From: Mucilaginibacter sp.
GTDB taxonomy: Bacteria; Bacteroidota; Bacteroidia; Sphingobacteriales; Sphingobacteriaceae
Length of the DNA stretch: 38,536 nucleotides
Assembly (NCBI RefSeq): GCF_028287845.1
Contig: NZ_JAQBOW010000156.1
Location: 1 to 38,536 of the forward strand
Reading direction: 5' to 3'
Below, piece after piece: positions 1-6,686 of the stretch (the stretch's first letter is position 1; every line of letters begins with the position of its first letter). Below the pieces are notes generated by a model. That model saw only the letters and a program-made list of their open reading frames with translations, was not told where the DNA came from and searched no databases. The translations under genes were made by a program, and so were the position numbers.

Positions 1-1160
1 TCATAACCCATTTCTGAAAAATACAGATTCTTAAATTTATCGGCATGCGAGAATACATTTTCCAAACTACCCAATAATGATCCCAGCATGTAATTACGCA
101 CCAGCGATAACTCTTCATCAGGGATTATGGCGGTCTTTAATAACTCTACTTCCTTTTCAATTTCGATGGTGGCAGCTTTGCAAACATCGGCCCCAACTTC
201 GGTAACTATAAACAAGGCTCCACCTTGTTTAAATGAACTTAAGCCCGATCCTATTCCGTAGGTATAACCTTTATCCTCGCGGATGTTATTCATCAGCCTT
301 GAGCCAAAGTAACCACCCAAAACGGTATTTAATACCTGCACAGCCGGAAAATCAGGATGCTCACGGTTAATAAACGGCAAACCCATGCGTATGGCTGATT
401 GCAAAGCTTCAGGTTTTTCTACAAAATAAAAATGCTCCGGCGAATGTGCAATGTTTGGCTGTGTGATGTCCGCAGGAATAATTGTACTTGCCCAGGCGTT
501 ATCAAAAGTATCGGTCAGCAGATCAAGCGTGCCTTGTTCAACTTTACCTGCAATAATTAACGTGCAATTTGAGGGCTGATACATGTGTTTAAAATGAACC
601 AGCATATCTTCGCGCTGCAAGGTTTTATAATCATCAGCATTAGGAGTTAACCCATATATAGTATTACCATATAGCGCTTTATTAAAGGTACGGCGCGCAA
701 CCACATCATTTTTCTGTAGGCTAACCTGTAACTTTTGCTGTTGATTGCGAATAAACGTTTTCAATTCTTTTTGGGGGAAAATAGAATCGGTTAAAATATC
801 CTTAACAACGGGTAATGTTTTATCCAGGTGTTTGGTTAACGAGTATAGTGTTACCAACGACTGCTCAAAGCCATAATCAACAGATAAAAAAGCACCGTAA
901 AAATCTATCTTATCCGCAATTTCTGAAGCTGATAAAGTATGTGTGCCATCTGTAAGCATGGTATTAACCGCCATATTCAATAACGGTTTTGCCGAATCGA
1001 AACGTAAATTATGAAATATCCATTCAATACGAACCAATTCCTGGTCGCCCGAGTTAAAGCAAAAAACATCGCAGCCGTTAGTTAGCTTTTTATGTTCGGG
1101 CCTAATTAAATGTATGTTCTCTATTGGCCTGAAATCAGGGGCCGTCTTTCTATTTATCAT
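1..1160 (-). CDS. M16 family peptidase, non-catalytic partner (partial, C-terminus off window)
   Basis: An open frame runs from an ATG at 1160 to the window edge, about 386 codons, so only the C-terminal tail is missing. The protein starts MINRKTAPDFRPIENIHLIR and has the M16 fold pattern: an N-terminal half, then a second half containing 'GLPFINREHPDFPAVQVLNTVLGG' spread over the typical inactive-domain region, followed by SRLMNNIREDKGYTYGIGSG. The R-x-x-KGYTY substrate-binding motif is clear. The zinc motif HxxEH is absent: the aligned place reads LLNMA. In bacterial two-gene M16 systems one subunit carries zinc and the other carries the R/Y motif, and this is the second type. It lies downstream of the HxxEH-bearing gene at 1601-2836 on the same strand, and the two probably form a heterodimeric processing peptidase. 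A small gene is inserted between them. Confidence 0.88.
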   Translation of the reverse strand, partial: MINRKTAPDFRPIENIHLIRPEHKKLTNGCDVFCFNSGDQELVRIEWIFHNLRFDSAKPLLNMAVNTMLTDGTHTLSASEIADKIDFYGAFLSVDYGFEQSLVTLYSLTKHLDKTLPVVKDILTDSIFPQKELKTFIRNQQQKLQVSLQKNDVVARRTFNKALYGNTIYGLTPNADDYKTLQREDMLVHFKHMYQPSNCTLIIAGKVEQGTLDLLTDTFDNAWASTIIPADITQPNIAHSPEHFYFVEKPEALQSAIRMGLPFINREHPDFPAVQVLNTVLGGYFGSRLMNNIREDKGYTYGIGSGLSSFKQGGALFIVTEVGADVCKAATIEIEKEVELLKTAIIPDEELSLVRNYMLGSLLGSLENVFSHADKFKNLYFSEMGY

Positions 1161-1167
1161 TTTATAG

Positions 1168-1200
1168 TCATTGGTCAGTGGTCATTAGTCATTGGTCATT
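1168..1200. repeat. Left word repeat flanking the four-helix-bundle gene
   Basis: The stretch is built from degenerate copies of GTCATTGGTCA / GTCATTAGTCA. Its reverse complement matches the right-hand repeat at 1572-1602 at about 18 of 20 positions over the best stretch (ATGACCAATGACTAATGACC against ATGACCAGTGACTAATGACA). The stop codon and last four codons (MTND) of the four-helix-bundle gene are written inside this repeat. Confidence 0.75.
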
Positions 1201-1553
1201 TTTCCAATGAATTTTATATATGCGTTAAGCTTAATATGAATAATTTCAAGTTTATTTAATAATATTTGATATTGATTCTCTGCTATTAAATTTCTGGTGT
1301 TAGATTTTTTTATCCAACTTTTTGTTTCAATAAGAGAGCCTCTGCTGAAGTAACAAAAATTCTTATTTTCTTTATAATGATATCGTCCAAATCCTTCTGC
1401 GATATTAGCGCTAATTGAATCGGCGGATCTCGTTAACTGTTTACCTACAGTATCTTTTGTAAAATAGTCCCATGTCGCAACTATAAACCATATCTCATCA
1501 GCAAATGCTTCTGATAATGTGTATATTTCTAAATCTTCTAATCTATTACTCAT
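1185..1553 (-). CDS. Four-helix bundle protein (23S rRNA intervening-sequence/S23 family)
   Basis: This 122-residue protein has the hallmarks of the four-helix bundle family first seen inside 23S rRNA intervening sequences: DLEIYTLSEAFADEIW near the N-terminus, then QLTRSADSISANIAEGFGR and a C-terminal helix of the LNKLEIIHIKL type. The central SADSISANIAEG block is the family signature. Homologues are abundant in Bacteroidota intergenic regions. The biochemical role is unknown; a relative (Avd) is the accessory protein of diversity-generating retroelements and binds nucleic acid. No reverse transcriptase or variable repeat is visible here. The gene sits between two genes of an M16 peptidase pair and is bordered by inverted word repeats, which suggests insertion as a small element. 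The start is the ATG at 1553; no Shine-Dalgarno site is seen. Confidence 0.85.
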   Translation of the reverse strand: MSNRLEDLEIYTLSEAFADEIWFIVATWDYFTKDTVGKQLTRSADSISANIAEGFGRYHYKENKNFCYFSRGSLIETKSWIKKSNTRNLIAENQYQILLNKLEIIHIKLNAYIKFIGKMTND

Positions 1554-1571
1554 ATTAAACTAATAAAAACA

Positions 1572-1602
1572 ACTAATGACCAGTGACTAATGACAAATGA
1601 CT
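1572..1602. repeat. Right word repeat flanking the four-helix-bundle gene
   Basis: The sequence contains CTAATGACCAGTGACTAATG and a further TGACAAATGACT, in inverted orientation to the repeat at 1168-1200. It reaches the stop codon (TAG, 1603-1601) of the upstream M16 peptidase gene, so the element abuts that gene exactly. Confidence 0.72.
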
Positions 1603-2836
1603 ACTCAGCCAGGTAAATTAGTGTAGAGGAGTTATCTTTTCTGAATAGCTTATTGGCTTCTTCCTTTATTTGCGCAGGTGTTACCGCTAAAAACTTTTCG
1701 GTTTCATGGTTAAGCAATTCCGCGTCGCCTATCAATTCGTAATAAGCCAGGTTCATGCCTTTATCTAACAATGACATTTCAGAAAATATCATGGTCGATT
1801 CTGTCTTATGCTGAACCTTGGTTAGCTCATCAGCCGGCACTTCATGAATTTTTAATTGCTCTACCTCATCCCATATCGCTGCTTCAGCATCTTCAACAGA
1901 TATACCTGCAATTGGTTTACCTTCCAGTACAAACATGCCTTTATCAAGGCTGCCTAAAACATAAGCATGTACCTCGCTAAATAATTGTTTTTCTTTTACC
2001 AGGTTACGGTACATTCGTGAAGAATTTCCCCGCGAAAGGATATCAGCTATCAACTCAATCGCATAAAATTCTTCTTCTCTCCTGCCCGGCATCTGCAAGG
2101 CTATATATACATCATTCAGCGGTACCTTTGCAGTAACTGTTTCGCGGCGCTCTTCATGCTGCTCGGGCTCCTGGGGTAAATCGCGGTGATATTTTTCACC
2201 TGCCGGGATGGGGCCGAACCATTTTTCGGCCAGTTCTTTAACCTGTTCTAATTTCACATCGCCGCCAACAACCATTATGGCGTTTTGCGGATTGTAGTGC
2301 TTTTTAAAAAATGCTTTTACATCTTCAATCTTAGCATTTTCAATATGCTCAATGTTTTTTCCTATGGTATCCCAAAGGTATGGGTGCTTTTTGTAAACCA
2401 ATGGCCTTAAACGCAACCATACATCGCCATAAGGCTGATTAAGGTAGCGCTGTTTAAACTCTTCAACCACTACATTGCGCTGCACTTCAAGGCTCTTTTC
2501 GTTAAAAGCTAAACTTAGCATGCGGTCGCTTTCTAACCAAAAAGCAGTTTCTAAATTGGCAGATGGCAGGGTGATATAATAATTAGTAATATCATTACTG
2601 GTAAAGGCATTGTTTTCGCCGCCTACCTGTTGTAAAGGTCCATCATAGTTTGGAATATTTACCGAACCGCCAAACATTAAATGCTCAAACAAGTGGGCAA
2701 ACCCTGTTTGTTCGGGATTTTCATCGCGCGAGCCAACATCATATAAAATGTTAACTACTGCCATTGGGGTAGTACTATCTTCGTGCACAATAACCCGGAG
2801 GCCATTGTTTAATATAAATCGGTTGAATTTAACCAT
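1601..2836 (-). CDS. M16 family zinc metallopeptidase, catalytic subunit
   Basis: The protein has 411 residues and the full inverzincin motif HLFEH at residues 48-52 (H48, E51, H52), with the third zinc-ligand region VVVEEF at 122-127. The N-terminus FILNNGLRVIVHED is the usual start of this family. There is no signal peptide, so it is probably cytoplasmic or uses a non-classical route. The length fits the bacterial single-domain-pair M16B class (about 410-440). Its partner lacking HxxEH is encoded downstream at 1-1160; such pairs work as heterodimers in which each supplies half of the site. The ATG at 2836 gives the standard N-terminus, and an exact TACATTTG -7 box lies 29 bases upstream. 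Substrate is unknown. Confidence 0.93.
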   Translation of the reverse strand: MVKFNRFILNNGLRVIVHEDSTTPMAVVNILYDVGSRDENPEQTGFAHLFEHLMFGGSVNIPNYDGPLQQVGGENNAFTSNDITNYYITLPSANLETAFWLESDRMLSLAFNEKSLEVQRNVVVEEFKQRYLNQPYGDVWLRLRPLVYKKHPYLWDTIGKNIEHIENAKIEDVKAFFKKHYNPQNAIMVVGGDVKLEQVKELAEKWFGPIPAGEKYHRDLPQEPEQHEERRETVTAKVPLNDVYIALQMPGRREEEFYAIELIADILSRGNSSRMYRNLVKEKQLFSEVHAYVLGSLDKGMFVLEGKPIAGISVEDAEAAIWDEVEQLKIHEVPADELTKVQHKTESTMIFSEMSLLDKGMNLAYYELIGDAELLNHETEKFLAVTPAQIKEEANKLFRKDNSSTLIYLAE

Positions 2837-2865
2837 GTATAGTTAGTCATTATAAAAGTGGTGAA

Positions 2866-2873
2866 CAAATGTA
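2866..2873 (-). promoter_or_regulatory. Candidate -7 box for the M16 operon
   Basis: On the minus strand the sequence reads TACATTTG, an exact match to the Bacteroidota -7 consensus TAnnTTTG, placed to give a leader of about 20 bases. No good TTTG -33 box is found 19-21 bases upstream, so support is partial. Confidence 0.4.
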
Positions 2874-2948
2874 TGATTTAGATAATTTGTATGAGTAAGG
2901 ATAGTGTTATATTTTTTATTTTCGTTTATCGCAGAATATTAGCCGGTC

Positions 2949-3500
2949 ATGAACCAAACTGAACTTATTAAGCAAATTAATGCTACCATAGGCAAAATTA
3001 AGGTACTGGAATTGGGCAGGCTATTGACGGAAAGGAAATTTAACCTGCGTGATCTTATAGACGTTACCATATACCCTGATAATGATATTGCTTTCCGTGC
3101 GACATGGTTATTAGAAAATATTTTTCTGCAAGATCCTGAAATATACCTGCCCGACCTCGGATATCTTTTATCAAAAATGGCTGTGGTTAAAGCACCGGGC
3201 AGTAAAAGGCATTATGCTAAAATAGTTATGCATATTACAGATGCCAATGCTCCGCAGATGATAAAAGACAAAGTGCAAACCCTTGATCTGGAACCTATAG
3301 TGGAGCACCTTTTTGATTGGATGATAGATCCTAAAATAAAAATTGCAGTAAAAGCATTTGCCGCCGAAGCCTTGTTTAATTTACGGCACCGTTATACCTG
3401 GATAACAGAAGAATTGGCTAACCAACTAAAGTATTTAATGCGCGATGGTACCGCTGCTATACAAAGTAAGGGAAAGAAGCTTTTGAAAGAATTGGAGTAG
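2949..3500 (+). CDS. Conserved protein with HEAT-like helical repeats
   Basis: This is a 183-residue, entirely helical-looking protein without signal peptide or membrane segment. Pairs of amphipathic helices recur, for example around DIAFRATWLLENIF, KRHYAKIVMHITD and KIAVKAFAAEALFNLRHRY, which is the spacing seen in HEAT/ARM repeat proteins. Similar small proteins are common in Sphingobacteriaceae, but I do not recognise a known function. It stands alone between the divergent M16 operon and a convergent small gene, with a hairpin (3504-3534) directly after its stop codon. Confidence 0.75.
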   Translation: MNQTELIKQINATIGKIKVLELGRLLTERKFNLRDLIDVTIYPDNDIAFRATWLLENIFLQDPEIYLPDLGYLLSKMAVVKAPGSKRHYAKIVMHITDANAPQMIKDKVQTLDLEPIVEHLFDWMIDPKIKIAVKAFAAEALFNLRHRYTWITEELANQLKYLMRDGTAAIQSKGKKLLKELE

Positions 3501-3503
3501 AAA

Positions 3504-3534
3504 GACTTACAAAGTTTTACAAACTTCGTAAGTC
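3504..3534. terminator. Hairpin between two convergent genes
   Basis: GACTTACAAAGTTT (3504-3517) pairs with AAACTTCGTAAGTC (3521-3534), a 14-base stem with one wobble and a three-base loop. It sits between the stops of two convergent genes (3500 and 3542), so it may end transcription from both sides. There is no strong T-tract, so it may instead be a copy of a dispersed palindromic repeat. Confidence 0.55.
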
Positions 3535-3541
3535 CATGTGG

Positions 3542-3886
3542 TTAAGCCTTTGGCCGGTCGCTACCGTGCAAGTTACCACTCACCATATAATGGTGTAGCT
3601 TAGCTTGTATAGCCGATGAGCTATCATCAGCATAAGTACCATAAGCATTAACAATAATGCCTTTCAAATTATATTTAGGCGAGCTAACAGCGTATACTAT
3701 AGACATATCCGCAGGATTACTTGCGCCTTCAAACCTGTAAAATTCGTCTATAGAAAAATCGTCGGCAGCCATGTGTATATTCCGGGATTTATCGTCAACG
3801 GTATCTCCCTCCATGCTTAAATTAGCAGTATATCCTCTTTTCATCAAATCATTAGTGGCATCCACTAAAGTTTCATAGTTTTCCAT
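3542..3886 (-). CDS. Small conserved Bacteroidota protein (misnamed 'phosphoribosylpyrophosphate synthetase' family)
   Basis: The 114-residue protein has the pattern of a family widespread in Bacteroidota: NYETLVDATNDLMKRGY at the start, FSIDEFYRFEGASNPADMSI in the middle and KGIIVNAYGTYAD after it. Databases often label this family phosphoribosylpyrophosphate synthetase, but at about 100 residues it is far too short for that enzyme and shows no PRPP-binding loop, so the name should not be taken as function. It is predicted cytoplasmic. Its C-terminus (about residues 100-114, HGSDRPKA) extends past the conserved core. The role is unknown. Confidence 0.8.
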   Translation of the reverse strand: MENYETLVDATNDLMKRGYTANLSMEGDTVDDKSRNIHMAADDFSIDEFYRFEGASNPADMSIVYAVSSPKYNLKGIIVNAYGTYADDSSSAIQAKLHHYMVSGNLHGSDRPKA

Positions 3887-3989
3887 TGGTCGTTGTAGTT
3901 TAATTAACGGACAGTATAATACCGCCTCTATTTGTTTAACTAAAAAACAGGCATGGTTGTTTGAAATATTAAGAAGATTCTTTCAGAAA

Positions 3990-5393
3990 TTATACTTCCT
4001 TATCGGTATCCCAGTTTTCCAGGTAATCACCTATCCGGCGTAAAAACGACCCTCCCAAAGCGCCATCTACCACGCGATGGTCATAAGATAACGAAAGGAA
4101 CATCATGTGCCTGATAGCTATAACATCGCCCTCGGCTGTTTCAATAACGGCTGGTTTCTTTTTTATAGCACCAACAGCCAAAATAGCTACCTGTGGCTGG
4201 TTAATTATAGGTGTACCCATAACATTACCAAATGTACCTACATTGGTTATTGTAAAGGTTCCGTCTTTAACGTCATCAGGTTGCAGTTTACCGGTACGGG
4301 CCTTATTAGCCAGGCTGTTAACCGCTTTGGTAATACCAAGCAGGTTTAACTCGTCGGCCTTTTTAATTACCGGTACAATAAGGTTACCGTTTGGCAAAGC
4401 GGTGGCCATGCTTATATTTATGGCCGCTTTTTTAATGATCTGTGTACCGTTAACAGATACATTAATCATGGGGTAATCTTTTATCGCTTTTACTACTGCC
4501 TCAATAAATATCGGGGTAAAGGTTATTTTTTCACCTTCGCGTTTTTCAAAGCTGTTTTTTATTTTTTCGCGCCATAATACTAAACCTGTCACATCAGCTT
4601 CAATAAACGAGGTAACGTGTGGCGACGTATGCTTGCTCATAACCATGTGGTCGGCTATTAAACGGCGCATCCTGTCCATCTCAATTATCTCATCAACACC
4701 CGACGTTGATGTTGCCGGTGCTTGCTTACCAGACTCTATTGCAGGCTTTGACGGTTCCGGCTGCCCTATTTTTACAGATTGTTGTTGAACCTGGGGCCGC
4801 GGTGTTACAGGCGGCCCTCCGGCTGTTTTATTTCTAATATAGTTTAGCAGATCATCCTTAGTTAAACGCCCTTCGGCACCACTGCCGGTTATGCGGTCCA
4901 ACTCATTAATACTTATATTTTCCTGTAATGCTATATGTTTAACCAAAGGAGAATAAAACCTTGATTCGCTTTTTAATTCTCCTGCATTTTGTTGCGCAAC
5001 AGGAGCCTGGTTCCTTTGCTCAAGCTGTTCGGTTCCGGGAATATTTTGTTGCGGGGGCGCTGCTGCAACCGGGGGCTGATAGCTTTGCTGTGGCACAGGT
5101 GCAGGTTGCGGTGATGCTGCCGATTGTGGAGCAGGTGCCGCCTGTTCTGCTGTATCTGTTTCAATAATGGCAATAACAGAGCCTACCTGCACAACGTCGT
5201 CGTCTTTGCAGCGTTGTTCAATTAATCTTCCGGAAACCGGTGATGGAACTTCAGAGTCAACTTTATCAGTAGCAATTTCCATTACTGCCTCATCAGCTTC
5301 AATATAATCACCTGGGTTTTTAAGCCATTTAATTATTGTTGCTTCAGCAACACTCTCACCCATCTTCGGCAATAACAGTTGGTATTTAGCCAT
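3990..5393 (-). CDS. Dihydrolipoamide acyltransferase, E2 of a 2-oxoacid dehydrogenase complex
   Basis: This 467-residue protein has the standard E2 layout: one lipoyl domain at about 1-80 with lipoyl-lysine K44 in EIATDKVDSEV, a Pro/Gln/Ala-rich linker at about 82-140, a peripheral subunit-binding domain at about 147-186 (FYSPLVKHIALQENI ... GAEGRLTKDDL), a second linker, and the catalytic domain ending with the active-site SYDHRVVDG. It transfers acyl groups to CoA in the cytoplasm. A single lipoyl domain and the EIATDKVDSEV form favour the branched-chain 2-oxoacid complex over pyruvate dehydrogenase, but E1 and E3 are not in this window, so the substrate stays open. An exact TAATTTTG -7 box lies at 5417-5424. 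Confidence 0.93.
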   Translation of the reverse strand: MAKYQLLLPKMGESVAEATIIKWLKNPGDYIEADEAVMEIATDKVDSEVPSPVSGRLIEQRCKDDDVVQVGSVIAIIETDTAEQAAPAPQSAASPQPAPVPQQSYQPPVAAAPPQQNIPGTEQLEQRNQAPVAQQNAGELKSESRFYSPLVKHIALQENISINELDRITGSGAEGRLTKDDLLNYIRNKTAGGPPVTPRPQVQQQSVKIGQPEPSKPAIESGKQAPATSTSGVDEIIEMDRMRRLIADHMVMSKHTSPHVTSFIEADVTGLVLWREKIKNSFEKREGEKITFTPIFIEAVVKAIKDYPMINVSVNGTQIIKKAAINISMATALPNGNLIVPVIKKADELNLLGITKAVNSLANKARTGKLQPDDVKDGTFTITNVGTFGNVMGTPIINQPQVAILAVGAIKKKPAVIETAEGDVIAIRHMMFLSLSYDHRVVDGALGGSFLRRIGDYLENWDTDKEV

Positions 5394-5437
5394 ACAATAA
5401 AATATAGTTCTTTGGTCAAAATTAGAAAAATCGTTGC

Positions 5438-6685
5438 TTACTTCTTAACATCTTTAAGTAAAGTATTCAACATTGACAATGCCCCTGTGGCGCTCCTTTC
5501 GATGTTTTGCTGCCTCTTGCTACCAAATGTGAATTTCTTTGCAACCGTTTTGCTGGCAGATGCCACCGCGATCCATACCGTTCCTACGGGTTTACCCGGA
5601 AGGCCGCCATCTGGCCCGGCAATACCGGTTACGGCAATGGCATAATCTGATTTAAAATTTAACAGCGCACCTTCAACCATTTCTGTAACTGTTTCTTCGC
5701 TCACTGCACCAAATTGCCACAGGGTTTCATTTTTAACGCCCAATATGCTTTCCTTCAATTCGTACGAATAAGATATGGCGCCGCCAAAAAATACTTTTGA
5801 TGAGCCGGCATGCTGTGTAAATAAATGAGATATATACCCCCCTGTACAACTTTCGGCAACCGATAGGGTGAGCCCCTTTTCGGTCATGTAGTTCAGTATG
5901 GCTTTTTCAAGCGGTATGTCCTCTTCAGCAGCTACAAAATCACTTACACGCTCAATTATTTTTGATGCATATTTATTTACTTCTTTACTTACAATAACTT
6001 CATCCTCGCCATAACCACTTAAACGCAAACGCACCTGGCCTAGTTTGGGTAAATAGGCCAATTTAATATGCGCAGGAAGCGAATCTTCAATATCAGCAAT
6101 TCTTTCAGACAAAAAAGACTCGCCTTCGCCTACGGTTAAAATGGTTTTATGAATAATTACCGGGAGTTTAAACAAAGATTTAATTTTCGGTATTACCTCC
6201 TCCTCCATCATATACATCATCTCGAATGGCACACCGGGCATAGACACATATATTTTACCGTTACTGTTAAACCACATGCCGGGGGCCGTACCATTTTTAT
6301 TCAGTATGACCTCGCAGTTTTGGGGTACTTGCGCCTGTAACCTGTTAACTTCAAGCAATGGGCGTTTATATTTTTCAAAAAGGCGCGTTACATTACTTAA
6401 TGCTTCCTTGTTCTCTACCATTTCTACGCCAAAATATTCGGCGAGTGTATTTTTGGTGATATCGTCTTTTGTGGGACCCAGGCCACCGGTTATAAAAATA
6501 ATATCTGCCCGGGTAGCGGCTTCGGCTAACGCTGTTAATATATGTTGTTTACTATCAGATACCGATGATATTTGCTTTACGCGGATACCTGCATTATTTA
6601 ATTGCTGCGCCATCCATGCCGAATTGGTGTCAACAATCTGACCTATTAGTATTTCGTCGCCTATGGTAATTATCTCTGCAAGCAT
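5438..6685 (-). CDS. cinA: CinA-family protein with nicotinamide-nucleotide amidohydrolase domain
   Basis: The 415-residue protein joins an N-terminal molybdopterin-binding-like (MoCF) domain, seen in TIGDEILIGQIVDTNS and TGGLGPTKDD, to a C-terminal PncC-type domain, seen in SVAESCTGGYISHLF and the late AVTGIAGPDGG. The C-terminal domain deamidates nicotinamide mononucleotide in NAD recycling; the N-terminal domain of full-length CinA is linked to ADP-ribose pyrophosphatase activity in some species. Length is normal. The start codon lies one base after the lptD stop codon on the same strand, so translation is probably coupled with lptD. Confidence 0.95.
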   Translation of the reverse strand: MLAEIITIGDEILIGQIVDTNSAWMAQQLNNAGIRVKQISSVSDSKQHILTALAEAATRADIIFITGGLGPTKDDITKNTLAEYFGVEMVENKEALSNVTRLFEKYKRPLLEVNRLQAQVPQNCEVILNKNGTAPGMWFNSNGKIYVSMPGVPFEMMYMMEEEVIPKIKSLFKLPVIIHKTILTVGEGESFLSERIADIEDSLPAHIKLAYLPKLGQVRLRLSGYGEDEVIVSKEVNKYASKIIERVSDFVAAEEDIPLEKAILNYMTEKGLTLSVAESCTGGYISHLFTQHAGSSKVFFGGAISYSYELKESILGVKNETLWQFGAVSEETVTEMVEGALLNFKSDYAIAVTGIAGPDGGLPGKPVGTVWIAVASASKTVAKKFTFGSKRQQNIERSATGALSMLNTLLKDVKK

Positions 6686-6686
6686 G

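Noticed and set aside
4105..4476. 123-codon plus-strand frame inside the E2 acyltransferase gene
   Set aside because: It is antisense to the catalytic domain of a well-supported gene and has no recognisable pattern of its own.
6276..6641. 121-codon plus-strand frame inside cinA
   Set aside because: Antisense to conserved CinA motifs; its composition follows from the codons of the true gene.
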